A DNA stretch of 64,000 nucleotides from the NCBI RefSeq assembly GCF_018882445.1, contig NZ_JACVOM010000002.1:248001-312000 (forward strand). Reading direction: 5' to 3'. A program made the position numbers and the translations under genes. The stretch's first letter is position 1, and each line of letters begins with the position of its first letter. Below the pieces are notes generated by a model. It was given only the letters and a program-made list of their open reading frames with translations. It searched no databases and was not told the origin of the DNA. Below, in pieces: positions 15,055-24,174 of this stretch. This DNA is from Polynucleobacter sp. 15G-AUS-farblos. GTDB taxonomy: Bacteria > Pseudomonadota > Gammaproteobacteria > Burkholderiales > Burkholderiaceae.

Positions 15055-17393
15055 ACGCCTCCCCCAATAGTTTTAGCGACCACTTGAAGCTTTTCTTCTT
15101 CACGCTCATCCAGACTTTCACCAATTGCACCGCCCTCAACCAACTCTGCAGCATGCCGCAACTGCGCTTGGTATAGCGTGTAATAAGCACCTTGTGCTTC
15201 CATCAACTGCTCATGCGAACCAATCTCGACAATCTCACCTTTATCTAAAACGACCAATCGGTCAGCTTTTCTAAGAGTTGACAAGCGATGCGCAATCGCA
15301 ATGGTAGTGCGCCCTTTAACTAAATTGTCCAGGGCACGTTGGATTTCTTTTTCTGTTGTTGTATCAACTGAGGAAGTCGCCTCGTCCAAAATTAAGATGC
15401 TTGGATTAATGAGCAGCGCCCTGGCAATAGAGATTCGTTGACGCTCACCACCAGATAGGGATTGACCACGTTCACCCACCAAGGAGTCATAGCCCAGAGG
15501 AAGTCTCAAAATAAACTCATGCGCATGGGCAGCTCTCGCAGCCTCAATAATTTCTTCACGACTCGCATCCGGCTTACCGTAAGCAATGTTTTCTGCAATC
15601 GTGCCAAAGAATAAGAATGGCTCCTGCAATACCAAACCAATACATTTACGATAATCCGCAATTCCAATACTGCGAATGTCGCGCCCATCTAAGGATATAG
15701 ATCCTGCGCTGACATCGTAGAAGCGACATATCAGGTTCACCAGAGTGCTCTTGCCTGATCCACTATGACCCACTAAGCCAATCATTTCGCCTGGGGCGAT
15801 ATTTAAGTCAATACCTTTAGTTACTGACCGGTTGCCATAACGAAAGCCAACTCCACGCAAAGAGATACGACCTTCCACCTTGCCTAATGGCGCTGGATTG
15901 ATTGGTTCGGGAACGCTGGAGACATGATCCAGAATGTCAAAAATACGTTTAGCCCCAGCAGCAGCTTTTTGAGTATGCGAAACAATTCGGCTCATAGAAT
16001 CTAAGCGCACATAGAAGCGACCAATATAGGCGAGGAAGGCAATCAACACACCTACCGTCACCTTCTGATGCGCAACCTGCCAAATACCAAATCCCCAAAC
16101 TACCAACAACCCTGTTTCCGTTAACAGGGTTACTGTAGGCGAGAACAAACCCCAAACCCGATTGACGCGGTCATTGATTTGGAGATTGTGTTTATTCGAA
16201 TCTACAAAACGTTTTAGTTCTCGATCTTCTTGAGCAAATGCTTTAACAACACGAATGCCCGGAATCGTATCAGCCAAGATATTGGTGACCTCTGACCAAA
16301 TACGATCAATCTTTTCAAAACCAAAACGCAATTTATCCCGTACTATATGAATCATCCAGACTATGAATGGCAACGGTGCCAAGGTGACCAGAGCTAAGAG
16401 CGGGTCTATTGAAAACAAGATCGCTGCCGTCATCGTAATCATCAATACATCGGTAGCAAAATCTAGAGCGTAAAGAGATAAGAAAACACAGATGCGATCG
16501 GTCTCAGCGCCAATACGGGCAATTAAATCTCCTGTACGTTTTCCGCCAAAATACTCAAGCGACAACTTCAGTAAATGTTCAAAAGTGGTATTGCGTAAAT
16601 CAGCCCCAATTCGTTCGCTAACCAAAGCCAGTAAATAGGTTTTCCACCAGCCTAAGCCCCAGGCAACAATGGCAGCCCCAAATAAAGCAAATAAGTACAT
16701 GCTTGCCAAATGAAAATCAATCGGATTGCCACGCTCATAGGGAATGAGTACATGATCCATTAAAGGCATCGTGAGATAAGGCGGTATGAGTGTGGCGCCC
16801 GTTGAGAGGAGCGTTAATACAAAACCAAGTAAAAGTTGCTTTTTATAAGGACGGGCAAAACGCCATAACTTAAACAAAGTCCAAGTAGATGGAGGAACGT
16901 CGTCCTCAGGATCACAGGTTGGACAAGACTCAGAATTAGCAGGTTTGGGGCTCAAACAGGCTGGGCAGACTTGCTTATCGTATTCACTCACCTCAAGTTG
17001 TTCTTCTTGTTGGCCTTTGTTTCCTTTGCTTAATTGTTTAAAGCTGGATTGCAAGCGTAGGACTTGTGGGTTCACCGCTAAGGTGAAATACCAAATCCTC
17101 AGCAAACGATCAGAGGACTCGAGTTTGAGATGCCCTACTCCTGCATGATCACCATGAAGGAGTCGCTCACCCTGATCAATTGACCAGACCTCACTTTTAT
17201 CGCCATCGGTCCAAACTAAGCCTTGATCGGTTATTACAAGCACACTCTTTACAAAACGCAAATCCGCATCCAAATCCAATTCCACCCAGGCTAATGGTGC
17301 CTCTAGACTAGGAACTAAGGATTTCAAGGTAGCCAATGCTGTTTGCCAATACAGGGGCAATACAGGGGCAAAAGGTAGGATTTCTGGCTTCAT
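15051..17393 (-). CDS. ABC exporter with N-terminal zinc-ribbon extension (cyanophycin-associated)
   Basis: About 780 aa from the ATG at 17393; TTG at 17447 and GTG at 17399 are in-frame alternatives and no start has a clear ribosome site. Order: a beta-rich PH-like N-terminal region (about 20-120), a four-Cys zinc ribbon (CPAC...CPTC, about 143-160), a six-helix type-1 exporter domain (about 180-470) and a nucleotide-binding domain with Walker A GHSGSGKST, signature LSGGERQRIS and Walker B ILILDEATSSVD. It is a half-transporter, so it should dimerise. It is divergent from the cphA pair and coupled to DUF1854. The cargo is unknown; the family is named only by its association with cyanophycin genes. 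Confidence 0.85.
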   Translation of the reverse strand: MKPEILPFAPVLPLYWQTALATLKSLVPSLEAPLAWVELDLDADLRFVKSVLVITDQGLVWTDGDKSEVWSIDQGERLLHGDHAGVGHLKLESSDRLLRIWYFTLAVNPQVLRLQSSFKQLSKGNKGQQEEQLEVSEYDKQVCPACLSPKPANSESCPTCDPEDDVPPSTWTLFKLWRFARPYKKQLLLGFVLTLLSTGATLIPPYLTMPLMDHVLIPYERGNPIDFHLASMYLFALFGAAIVAWGLGWWKTYLLALVSERIGADLRNTTFEHLLKLSLEYFGGKRTGDLIARIGAETDRICVFLSLYALDFATDVLMITMTAAILFSIDPLLALVTLAPLPFIVWMIHIVRDKLRFGFEKIDRIWSEVTNILADTIPGIRVVKAFAQEDRELKRFVDSNKHNLQINDRVNRVWGLFSPTVTLLTETGLLVVWGFGIWQVAHQKVTVGVLIAFLAYIGRFYVRLDSMSRIVSHTQKAAAGAKRIFDILDHVSSVPEPINPAPLGKVEGRISLRGVGFRYGNRSVTKGIDLNIAPGEMIGLVGHSGSGKSTLVNLICRFYDVSAGSISLDGRDIRSIGIADYRKCIGLVLQEPFLFFGTIAENIAYGKPDASREEIIEAARAAHAHEFILRLPLGYDSLVGERGQSLSGGERQRISIARALLINPSILILDEATSSVDTTTEKEIQRALDNLVKGRTTIAIAHRLSTLRKADRLVVLDKGEIVEIGSHEQLMEAQGAYYTLYQAQLRHAAELVEGGAIGESLDEREEEKLQVVAKTIGGGV

Positions 17394-17595
17394 TGACACT
17401 AAAAGTATAGTGGGAGCTAGGTTTTTTAGATTTATTCTCTCTGTCAACTTTAGGAGGTGAGGAGACGTTAAATTAACTAAGTAGGGCTTTTTATGTATTT
17501 TTGCTAATTTTATGGATTTTCAATAACAACTAGAAACAGAGAGACTGTCCGAAGCGTCATCGCCAAATAAGGCGTCGACCCCCGCAATTCATTCC

Positions 17596-19788
17596 ATGCC
17601 CCAATTACTAGATAAATCGATTGAGATTCTGAGTGTTAAGCACCTGCGCGGTCCTAATATGTGGACCTACTATCCCGTTATTGAAGTTTGGCTCGATATC
17701 GGTGACCTGGAGGACTATCCCTCGAATCTCATTCCAGGGTTTTACGATCGCTTAGTAAAGGCGCTGCCCAGCCTTCAAGAACATCGCTGCAGCTATGGAG
17801 AGGCAGGCGGATTTCTAAAGCGTGTTGAAGAAGGCACATGGCCAGCACATATTCTTGAACATCTCACCTTAGAGTTACAAAACTTAGCCGGTATTCCTGG
17901 TGGCTTTGGTAAAGCCCGCGATGGTGATCGTCGTGGCGTTTACAAAGTAATGGTGAGTGCAAATAATGAAGAGGTCACACTCACTGCCCTCAAATATGCA
18001 CGGGACCTTTATTTGGCTTTAGCTCAAGATACACATGAACCTCAAGCGCTAGTAGATGACATCGTAGAAAAACTGCGCGACTTAGGAGATGATTTACTAC
18101 TAGGCCCAAGTACTGCTTGTATTGTGAATGCGGCAGAAGAGCGTGGCATTCCGTCGATTCGACTCTCTGAGGGAAATCTGGTCCAACTAGGTTATGGCGC
18201 CAAACAGCGCCGCATTTGGACAGCCGAAACCGATAACACTAGTGCTATTTCAGAAACAATTTCACGTGATAAAGATCTTACGAAGAGCTTGCTTGCAAGC
18301 GCCGGTGTTCCTATTCCAGAAGGCAGAACAGTTACCAGCCCTGAAGATGCATGGGATGCCGCCCAAGAGATCGGTCTGCCTGTAGTCGTTAAACCCATTG
18401 ATGGTAATCACGGTCGTGGCGTCTTTATCAATCTCTACACTCAACAAGAAATTGAAGCCGCTTATGCAGTAGCTATCGATGAAGGTAGTGAGGTTTTGGT
18501 TGAGCGTCACATTGTTGGTGATGAGCATCGGATATTGGTAGTTGGTAACAAAGTAGTTGCTGCAGCTAAAGGTGAAAGTGTTTGGATTACTGGCGATGGC
18601 AAACATTCCGTGCGCGAATTAATTGATCTTCAAATTAATTCCGACCCACGTCGCGGTACATCCGAAGAGCACCCCCTCAATCCTGCGAGAATTGATTCTG
18701 CGGTTGAGTTGGAGCTTGCACGGCAAAAACTCACTGGAGATAGTATTCCGATTGTTGATCAAAAGGTGCTGATTCAAAGCAATGGCAATGTTGCATTCGA
18801 TGTCACTGACCTAGTACATCCTGATGTGGCTAGTCAGGTAGCACTCGCAGCCCGAGTTGTTGGCCTGGATATTGCCGGCATTGATTTGGTTGCTCAAGAC
18901 ATTAGTAAACCGATGGCCGAACAAAATGCAGCCATCGTAGAGGTCAATGCAGGTCCTAGCTTAATCTTCCACTTAAAACCAGCCAGCGGCAAAGCCCAGC
19001 CTGTTGGTAAAGAAATTGCTAACCACCTTTTCCCACCGGGGGCAGAATTCCGCATACCGGTTGTTGGCATTTGTGGCGAAAAAGGTAAAACACCAGTAGC
19101 TGAAATGGTTGCGCACTTTTTGCGCTTGACCAATGTGTACGTTGGCCTCTCGTGTAGCAAAGGCCTGTATTTTGGATCTCGTGCCATCCCCAATACCAAT
19201 GTATCTAATTGGGAAAATGCTCGTCGCACCTTATTGAACCGCGCAGTCGAAGCGGCTGTGATTGAAAATAATCACCTTTCAATGTTAATTGAAGGACTTG
19301 CCTACGATCGTTGCCAAGTTGGCGTTGTTTTGAATGTCGATCCCAAAGCAAACTTTCCTCAATATGCCATCTACGATGAAGATCAAGTCTTTAGCATTGT
19401 TCGTACGCAAATCGACGTAGTACTACCCACCGGTGTAGGCGTATTAAATGCAGATGATCCAATGGTCGTGCAAATGGCTGATTTGTGCGATGGTGAGGTG
19501 ATCTTCTTTAGCGAAAATCCTGAATCGGATATTGTTAAAACCCATACTCAAAATGGTGGTCGCGCAGTCTTGATTGGTAAACAGCAAATCACCCTCAAAT
19601 CTGGCAAGCTTGAACAGAAAAACATCCCTGTTCCACATCACTCAGAAGCCACCGCAACGTATCCTTGGAAAACAATAAATTTAGGAGCTGCCATTGCTAC
19701 AGCCTGGGCTCTTGAGATACCATTTGACGTCATTGAAGCTGGTGTAGAAACATTTGTCACCGACACCATCACTGCAACAGGGGCTTAA
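17596..19788 (+). CDS. Shortened cyanophycin synthetase-like protein (CphA2-like)
   Basis: 730 aa. Residues 1-165 form the CphA N domain, with H85-I-L-E-H89. An ATP-grasp domain follows (about 225-480; VVVKPIDGNHGRGV at 263-276). A Mur-ligase-like middle domain has the P-loop variant GEKGKT at 494-499 in place of GTNGKT. It stops about 125 residues before the end of its neighbour and lacks the Mur-ligase C-terminal domain, resembling cyanobacterial CphA2. It may polymerise dipeptide units or support CphA1. The ATG at 17596 has no Shine-Dalgarno sequence. Its stop is directly followed by the next start, so the two proteins are made together and may form a mixed complex (inference). Confidence 0.85.
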   Translation: MPQLLDKSIEILSVKHLRGPNMWTYYPVIEVWLDIGDLEDYPSNLIPGFYDRLVKALPSLQEHRCSYGEAGGFLKRVEEGTWPAHILEHLTLELQNLAGIPGGFGKARDGDRRGVYKVMVSANNEEVTLTALKYARDLYLALAQDTHEPQALVDDIVEKLRDLGDDLLLGPSTACIVNAAEERGIPSIRLSEGNLVQLGYGAKQRRIWTAETDNTSAISETISRDKDLTKSLLASAGVPIPEGRTVTSPEDAWDAAQEIGLPVVVKPIDGNHGRGVFINLYTQQEIEAAYAVAIDEGSEVLVERHIVGDEHRILVVGNKVVAAAKGESVWITGDGKHSVRELIDLQINSDPRRGTSEEHPLNPARIDSAVELELARQKLTGDSIPIVDQKVLIQSNGNVAFDVTDLVHPDVASQVALAARVVGLDIAGIDLVAQDISKPMAEQNAAIVEVNAGPSLIFHLKPASGKAQPVGKEIANHLFPPGAEFRIPVVGICGEKGKTPVAEMVAHFLRLTNVYVGLSCSKGLYFGSRAIPNTNVSNWENARRTLLNRAVEAAVIENNHLSMLIEGLAYDRCQVGVVLNVDPKANFPQYAIYDEDQVFSIVRTQIDVVLPTGVGVLNADDPMVVQMADLCDGEVIFFSENPESDIVKTHTQNGGRAVLIGKQQITLKSGKLEQKNIPVPHHSEATATYPWKTINLGAAIATAWALEIPFDVIEAGVETFVTDTITATGA

Positions 19789-22359
19789 TTGGAAATCACC
19801 CGTATTCGTATGTTGCGCGGACCCAATTTATGGAGCCGCCATACCGCCCTAGAAGCCATTGTTTTCTGCGATGAGTCAGAGCGCTCAATCGACTCTATTC
19901 CCCAGTTTGAAAACAAAATTCGGGAACGCTTTCCACAGCTGGGTAGCATGCGCCGTGGTGGACAAAATGAAGTGCTATCACTTGCACATGCTCTAGAACA
20001 TGCGGCACTTGGATTGCAAGCACAAGCGGGTTGCCCAGTGACATTTAGTCGCACTTTGCAAACCGTAGACGTTGGTGTTCATCAAGTGGTAGTGGAGTAC
20101 ACAGAAGAGGTAGTTGGCCGCATGGCATTTGACTTTGGGTTCGCATTGATTCAATCAACTCTTAATGATGCTCCTTTTGATTTGGTAGCCGCCCTCTCAG
20201 AATTAGAAGCGCTGTATGAAGATGTCCGACTTGGACCTAGCACAGGATCAATTGTGGATGCGGCTGTTCAACGCAACATCCCCTACCGCCGCATGACCGA
20301 GGGCAGCATGGTGCAATTTGGTTGGGGTAGTAAGCAAAAACGCATACAAGCTGCTGAAACCAGCGATACCAGTGCGATTGCTGAAGCCATTGCTCAGGAT
20401 AAAGAGCTCACTAAAAATTTATTAGCAGCTGCTGGTGTATCGGTTCCTATCGGTGAAGTAGTTACCAATGCTGATGATGCTTGGCGTGCCGCCCAAAGAA
20501 TTGGTGGTCCGATTGTTCTCAAGCCCAAAGATGGCAATCAAGGCAAAGGGGTGGTAGCAAACATCCAAACCGAAGATAAAGTAAGAGCAGGTTTTGCAGT
20601 TACCCAGACCTTTGGCCGTGAAACGATTGTTGAACGCTACCTCCCTGGTGCTGACTATCGCTTATTGGTAGTTGGCAATCGGCTCTCTGCAGCTGCACGT
20701 CGTGAACCAGCACAAGTTGTTGGTGACAGTATCCACACGGTTGCAGAGCTTGTTGAAATCGAAAACAAAAATCCATTACGTGGAGATGGACACGCTACAG
20801 CACTTACCAAGATTCAGTTTGATGATGTTGCTTTAGCCCACCTCGCTAGCTCAGGCTTGAGCCCACAGTACGTTCCTAAAACTGGTGAACGTGTACTCTT
20901 GCGTAATAACGCAAATCTCAGTACAGGCGGTACCGCAACGGATGTGACAGATGACGTTCATCCAGATGTTGCTGCAAGCGCTGTTGCTGCCGCTCAGATG
21001 ATTGGTTTAGATATTGCTGGCGTTGATATTCTGTGTGAAGCGATTTATAAGCCGCTAGAACAACAAGGCGGTGGCATTGTTGAAGTCAATGCTGCTCCTG
21101 GTCTACGCATGCATTTAAAGCCGTCTTACGGCAAGAGTCGTCCAGTTGGGGAAGACATCATCAATATGATGTTCCCTCCAGGTGAAGATGGACGCATTCC
21201 CGTAGTAGCAGTTACAGGCACTAATGGCAAAACGACTACCGTCCGCTTGATTTCACACCTACTCAGCGAGACCGGCCTTCGCGTGGGCATGACTGGCACT
21301 GATGGCGTTTACATTAATCATCGCTTGATTGACACTGGTGATTGTAGTGGGCCTAAGAGTGCGCGTAATGTATTGATGCACCCAGATGTTGATGCTGCCG
21401 TTCTTGAAACTGCACGTGGCGGTATGTTACGTGAAGGTCTTGGCTTTGATCGCTGCGAAGTGGCTGTCGTCACCAATATCGGCGAAGGTGATCACTTAGG
21501 GCTAAATTACATTACCAGCGTTGAAGACTTGGCGATTCTCAAGCGCGTGATTGTGCAAAACGTAGCACCTACGGGCGCTGCCGTTCTCAATGCAGCGGAT
21601 CCGATAGTGGCAAAAATGGGAGATAAATGTGCTGGACGCGTGATCTTCTTCGCTCAGAACCAGCATCACCCTGTGATTGCTGCACATCGTGCCAAGAATA
21701 AAAAAGTGATCTACTTTGACGGCACTTATATCGTTGCATCCAAAGGTTCACGTGTAATGTATCGCTTCCCTGTCAGCGAAATTCCACTGACTCAAAATGG
21801 CGTTTTAGGATTTCAGATTGAAAATGCCATGGCAGCAATTGGAGCGGCATGGGCTTTAGGCTTAGATGCAGAAAAGATTGCTAGAGGCTTGCATAGCTTT
21901 GAAAGCAGCCCTAACTCTGTACCGGGACGGTTTAATCAGTTCCAGCATAAGGGTGCCACCGTCATTGCGGATTATGGACACAACCCCGATGCTATGCGTG
22001 CTTTAGCAAGTGCCATTGAAGCTATGAAACCCAAGAAGAGCCACGTGGTGATTAGTGGCGCAGGCGACCGACGCGATGAAGATATTCGCGATCTCACTCG
22101 CATTCTGGGTAACTCATTTGATAACGTCATCTTGTATCAAGATGCATGCCAACGCGGCCGCGAAGATGGTGAAGTGTTGAAGCTTTTACAAGAAGGTCTC
22201 GTAGGAGCTACAAAGGCAAAGAACATTAAAGAGATTCATGGGGAGTTTGTGGCTATTGATACCGCATTGAATGATCTTTCAGCCGGAGAAATCTGCCTCA
22301 TTCTGATTGATCAAGTAGAGGAATCGTTGGCTTATCTCAAGCAGCAAGTCAGACCTTAG
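19789..22359 (+). CDS. cphA: Cyanophycin synthetase
   Basis: 856 aa, the usual CphA1 size. It builds the multi-L-arginyl-poly-L-aspartate nitrogen reserve, adding Asp to the backbone (ATP-grasp domain, about 205-460, VLKPKDGNQGKGV) and Arg to side chains (Mur-ligase domain, P-loop GTNGKTTT at 477-484, and an intact C-terminal domain with ADYGHNPDA). The N domain has H67-A-L-E-H71, the metallopeptidase-like motif linked in CphA1 to primer generation. The start is TTG at 19789, immediately after the previous stop, with AGGGG inside the preceding gene. It is followed by a strong terminator. No cyanophycinase is in the window. Confidence 0.93.
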   Translation: MEITRIRMLRGPNLWSRHTALEAIVFCDESERSIDSIPQFENKIRERFPQLGSMRRGGQNEVLSLAHALEHAALGLQAQAGCPVTFSRTLQTVDVGVHQVVVEYTEEVVGRMAFDFGFALIQSTLNDAPFDLVAALSELEALYEDVRLGPSTGSIVDAAVQRNIPYRRMTEGSMVQFGWGSKQKRIQAAETSDTSAIAEAIAQDKELTKNLLAAAGVSVPIGEVVTNADDAWRAAQRIGGPIVLKPKDGNQGKGVVANIQTEDKVRAGFAVTQTFGRETIVERYLPGADYRLLVVGNRLSAAARREPAQVVGDSIHTVAELVEIENKNPLRGDGHATALTKIQFDDVALAHLASSGLSPQYVPKTGERVLLRNNANLSTGGTATDVTDDVHPDVAASAVAAAQMIGLDIAGVDILCEAIYKPLEQQGGGIVEVNAAPGLRMHLKPSYGKSRPVGEDIINMMFPPGEDGRIPVVAVTGTNGKTTTVRLISHLLSETGLRVGMTGTDGVYINHRLIDTGDCSGPKSARNVLMHPDVDAAVLETARGGMLREGLGFDRCEVAVVTNIGEGDHLGLNYITSVEDLAILKRVIVQNVAPTGAAVLNAADPIVAKMGDKCAGRVIFFAQNQHHPVIAAHRAKNKKVIYFDGTYIVASKGSRVMYRFPVSEIPLTQNGVLGFQIENAMAAIGAAWALGLDAEKIARGLHSFESSPNSVPGRFNQFQHKGATVIADYGHNPDAMRALASAIEAMKPKKSHVVISGAGDRRDEDIRDLTRILGNSFDNVILYQDACQRGREDGEVLKLLQEGLVGATKAKNIKEIHGEFVAIDTALNDLSAGEICLILIDQVEESLAYLKQQVRP

Positions 22360-22379
22360 AAATGGCGTCTCCTACAAAC

Positions 22380-22409
22380 AAAAAACCCAATCAAGCGATT
22401 GGGTTTTTT
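22380..22409. terminator. Bidirectional intrinsic terminator after cphA
   Basis: AAAAAACCCAATC-AAGC-GATTGGGTTTTTT forms a fully paired stem with T/A tracts on both sides. It separates the cphA operon from the convergent fbp gene. Confidence 0.95.
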
Positions 22410-22431
22410 ATTCAGCAGCAGAAACTATGCA

Positions 22432-23430
22432 TTACGAGTGGTAATGCTGCAAGCGATCAATTTCTTCTTTAGAACCCAACATGACCGATACACGCTCATG
22501 TAAATCCGTTGGCTGTAAATCCATAATCTGTTGCGTACCATTGGTAGATGCTCCACCAGCCTGCTCAACCAAGAAGCTCATGGGATTGGCTTCATACATT
22601 AAACGCAACTTACCTGGCTTATGCGGCTCACGTTGATCCCATGGGTACATGAAAACACCACCACGAGACAATACGCGATGTACGTCAGCCACCATCGAGG
22701 CAATCCAGCGCATATTGAAATCTTTATCTCGAGCGCCGCTTGTGCCCGCAAGACACTCTTCTACATAACGGCGAACAGGATCGGCCCAATGACGCATATT
22801 GGACATGTTGATCGCAAACTCTTTTGTGGAGTGCGCAATCACCACCGCATCCTTAATCAGCAAAAATTCTCCGGTGACTTTATTTAAGGTAAACATCACC
22901 ACGCCATCACCCAAAGTTAAGGCCATGGTTGTTTGAGGGCCATAAACAACATAGCCGGCGGCAGCCTGGTGACGTCCCGATAATAAGAAATCATTTGTCT
23001 CTAAAGGTGCGCTAGGATTTTGTTTCTTGAGCACCGAGAAAATGGTACCGATCGATACATTCACATCAATATTGGAAGAGCCATCTAACGGATCAAACAA
23101 TAGGAGGTAATCACCTGTACCTTGCACCGGAACTGGTAACTCCATTTCTTCAGAAGCTAGCCCGGCAAGTGATTTACATGCTTGCACACCCTCGATCAAT
23201 AAATCATTTGCAATGATGTCGAGCTTTTGCTGAACCTCGCCTTGCACGTTACCCGTGCCAGCAGATCCCAACAAACCGATCAAGGCCCCCTGTGCAACTT
23301 CATGACTCAAAGTGGAGCAAGTATTGACCACAGCAATCAATAAGTCTTGAAGGCCCGAAGGAACTGCAGCGCCGAGAGGCTTTGCCGTTGCTAAATATTG
23401 CTTGAAATTGATGCTATTGCTTGTGGACAA
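22432..23430 (-). CDS. fbp: Fructose-1,6-bisphosphatase class I
   Basis: 332 aa from a TTG start at 23430, chosen because ACGGAG lies 8 bases upstream and homologues have this length; the frame is open further to 23511. It removes the 1-phosphate of fructose-1,6-bisphosphate in gluconeogenesis. Metal/substrate blocks are present: [20 protein letters not shown] and the C-terminal GGVFMYP and [10 protein letters not shown]. It is convergent with cphA, behind the shared terminator. Sequence and length look normal. Confidence 0.95.
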   Translation of the reverse strand: MSTSNSINFKQYLATAKPLGAAVPSGLQDLLIAVVNTCSTLSHEVAQGALIGLLGSAGTGNVQGEVQQKLDIIANDLLIEGVQACKSLAGLASEEMELPVPVQGTGDYLLLFDPLDGSSNIDVNVSIGTIFSVLKKQNPSAPLETNDFLLSGRHQAAAGYVVYGPQTTMALTLGDGVVMFTLNKVTGEFLLIKDAVVIAHSTKEFAINMSNMRHWADPVRRYVEECLAGTSGARDKDFNMRWIASMVADVHRVLSRGGVFMYPWDQREPHKPGKLRLMYEANPMSFLVEQAGGASTNGTQQIMDLQPTDLHERVSVMLGSKEEIDRLQHYHS

Positions 23431-23539
23431 GAGTATTTCTCCGTTTGGATTCCAAAATAGTCGATAGGCTCTATTTTGCCTTGTTCCGGCTCGGCCTCCA
23501 CGAATCTCCATTTAAAAGCATGATGGTTCGTTTGATGTT

Positions 23540-23567
23540 AATATTGATGTATAAATGCATCAATATT
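23540..23567. promoter_or_regulatory. vapBC operator/promoter palindrome
   Basis: A perfect 10-bp inverted repeat AATATTGATG / CATCAATATT is separated by TATAAATG, whose TATAAA is a good -10 hexamer. ATTGATG recurs at 23565-23571. It lies 17 bp before vapB. An operator around the -10 fits autorepression by a VapBC complex. Confidence 0.7.
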
Positions 23568-23584
23568 GATGAAAAGGATAGAAA

Positions 23585-23788
23585 ATGAGGACAACCGTAA
23601 CCATTGATGATGAGCTATATCAGCAGGGCTTAGAGCTTGCAGACCCAGGGATGGATAAGGCTGATTTATTTCGTGAAGCAATGAATGTCTTTGTCAGAAT
23701 TCAGATGGGCAAACGTTTGGCAGCTCTTGGAGGAAAGGCGCCCCAAATGAAAAGTATTCCGCGACGCAAACCACAAAGCGGACTTTAA
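23585..23788 (+). CDS. vapB: VapB-type antitoxin
   Basis: 67 aa. The N-terminus MRTTVTIDDELYQQGLELAD is typical of the DUF2191/VapB family with a ribbon-helix-helix-like DNA-binding region, followed by the KRLAALGGKAP segment and a basic tail expected to wrap the toxin. It neutralises the VapC PIN ribonuclease and represses its own promoter. AAGG lies about 10 bp upstream, the stop is 2 nt before vapC, and a strong palindromic operator precedes it. Confidence 0.9.
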   Translation: MRTTVTIDDELYQQGLELADPGMDKADLFREAMNVFVRIQMGKRLAALGGKAPQMKSIPRRKPQSGL

Positions 23789-23790
23789 TC

Positions 23791-24174
23791 ATGACAATGG
23801 TATTAGCGGACACCTCTGTATGGGTGGCCCACTTTAGAAAAGCTAATCCAGTTCTTGAAACACTGCTACTGAATGATCAAATTATTTGCCATCCTTTAGT
23901 CATACTGGAAATAGCATGTGGAAGTCCGCCCTCACCTAGAGCAAAGACCCTCTACTATCTGAAAGGTCTTCAACAAGCCAAGGTGGCGACACCAACTGAA
24001 ATCTTAGAATTCATTGAAAAGAATCGGTTGTTTGATTCAGGCTGCGGGGCTGTTGATATTTCTTTACTAGCATCAAGCTTGATCTCAGAGAACACATTGT
24101 TATGGACTCTGGATAAGCAATTAGACAGCCTCGCACATCCACTAGGAATATCTTATAACTCCCAGCTTCACTGA
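23791..24174 (+). CDS. vapC: VapC-type PIN-domain toxin
   Basis: 127 aa PIN-domain ribonuclease. The acidic Mg2+-binding residues are present at D7 (LADTSVW), E40 (ILEIACG), D89 (AVDISLL) and D108 (TLDKQL), so the toxin looks active. VapC toxins typically cleave tRNA or rRNA; the target cannot be read here. It follows vapB by 2 nt. Its 3' end overlaps the convergent pepN stop by 7 bases, so the module sits tightly between core genes fbp and pepN without visible flanking repeats. Confidence 0.92.
   Translation: MTMVLADTSVWVAHFRKANPVLETLLLNDQIICHPLVILEIACGSPPSPRAKTLYYLKGLQQAKVATPTEILEFIEKNRLFDSGCGAVDISLLASSLISENTLLWTLDKQLDSLAHPLGISYNSQLH

Noticed and set aside
17452..17464. Strong Shine-Dalgarno-like AGGAGGTGAGGAG on the plus strand before cphA
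   Set aside because: It is over 130 bp from the cphA start and only frames of a few codons follow; probably chance purine richness.
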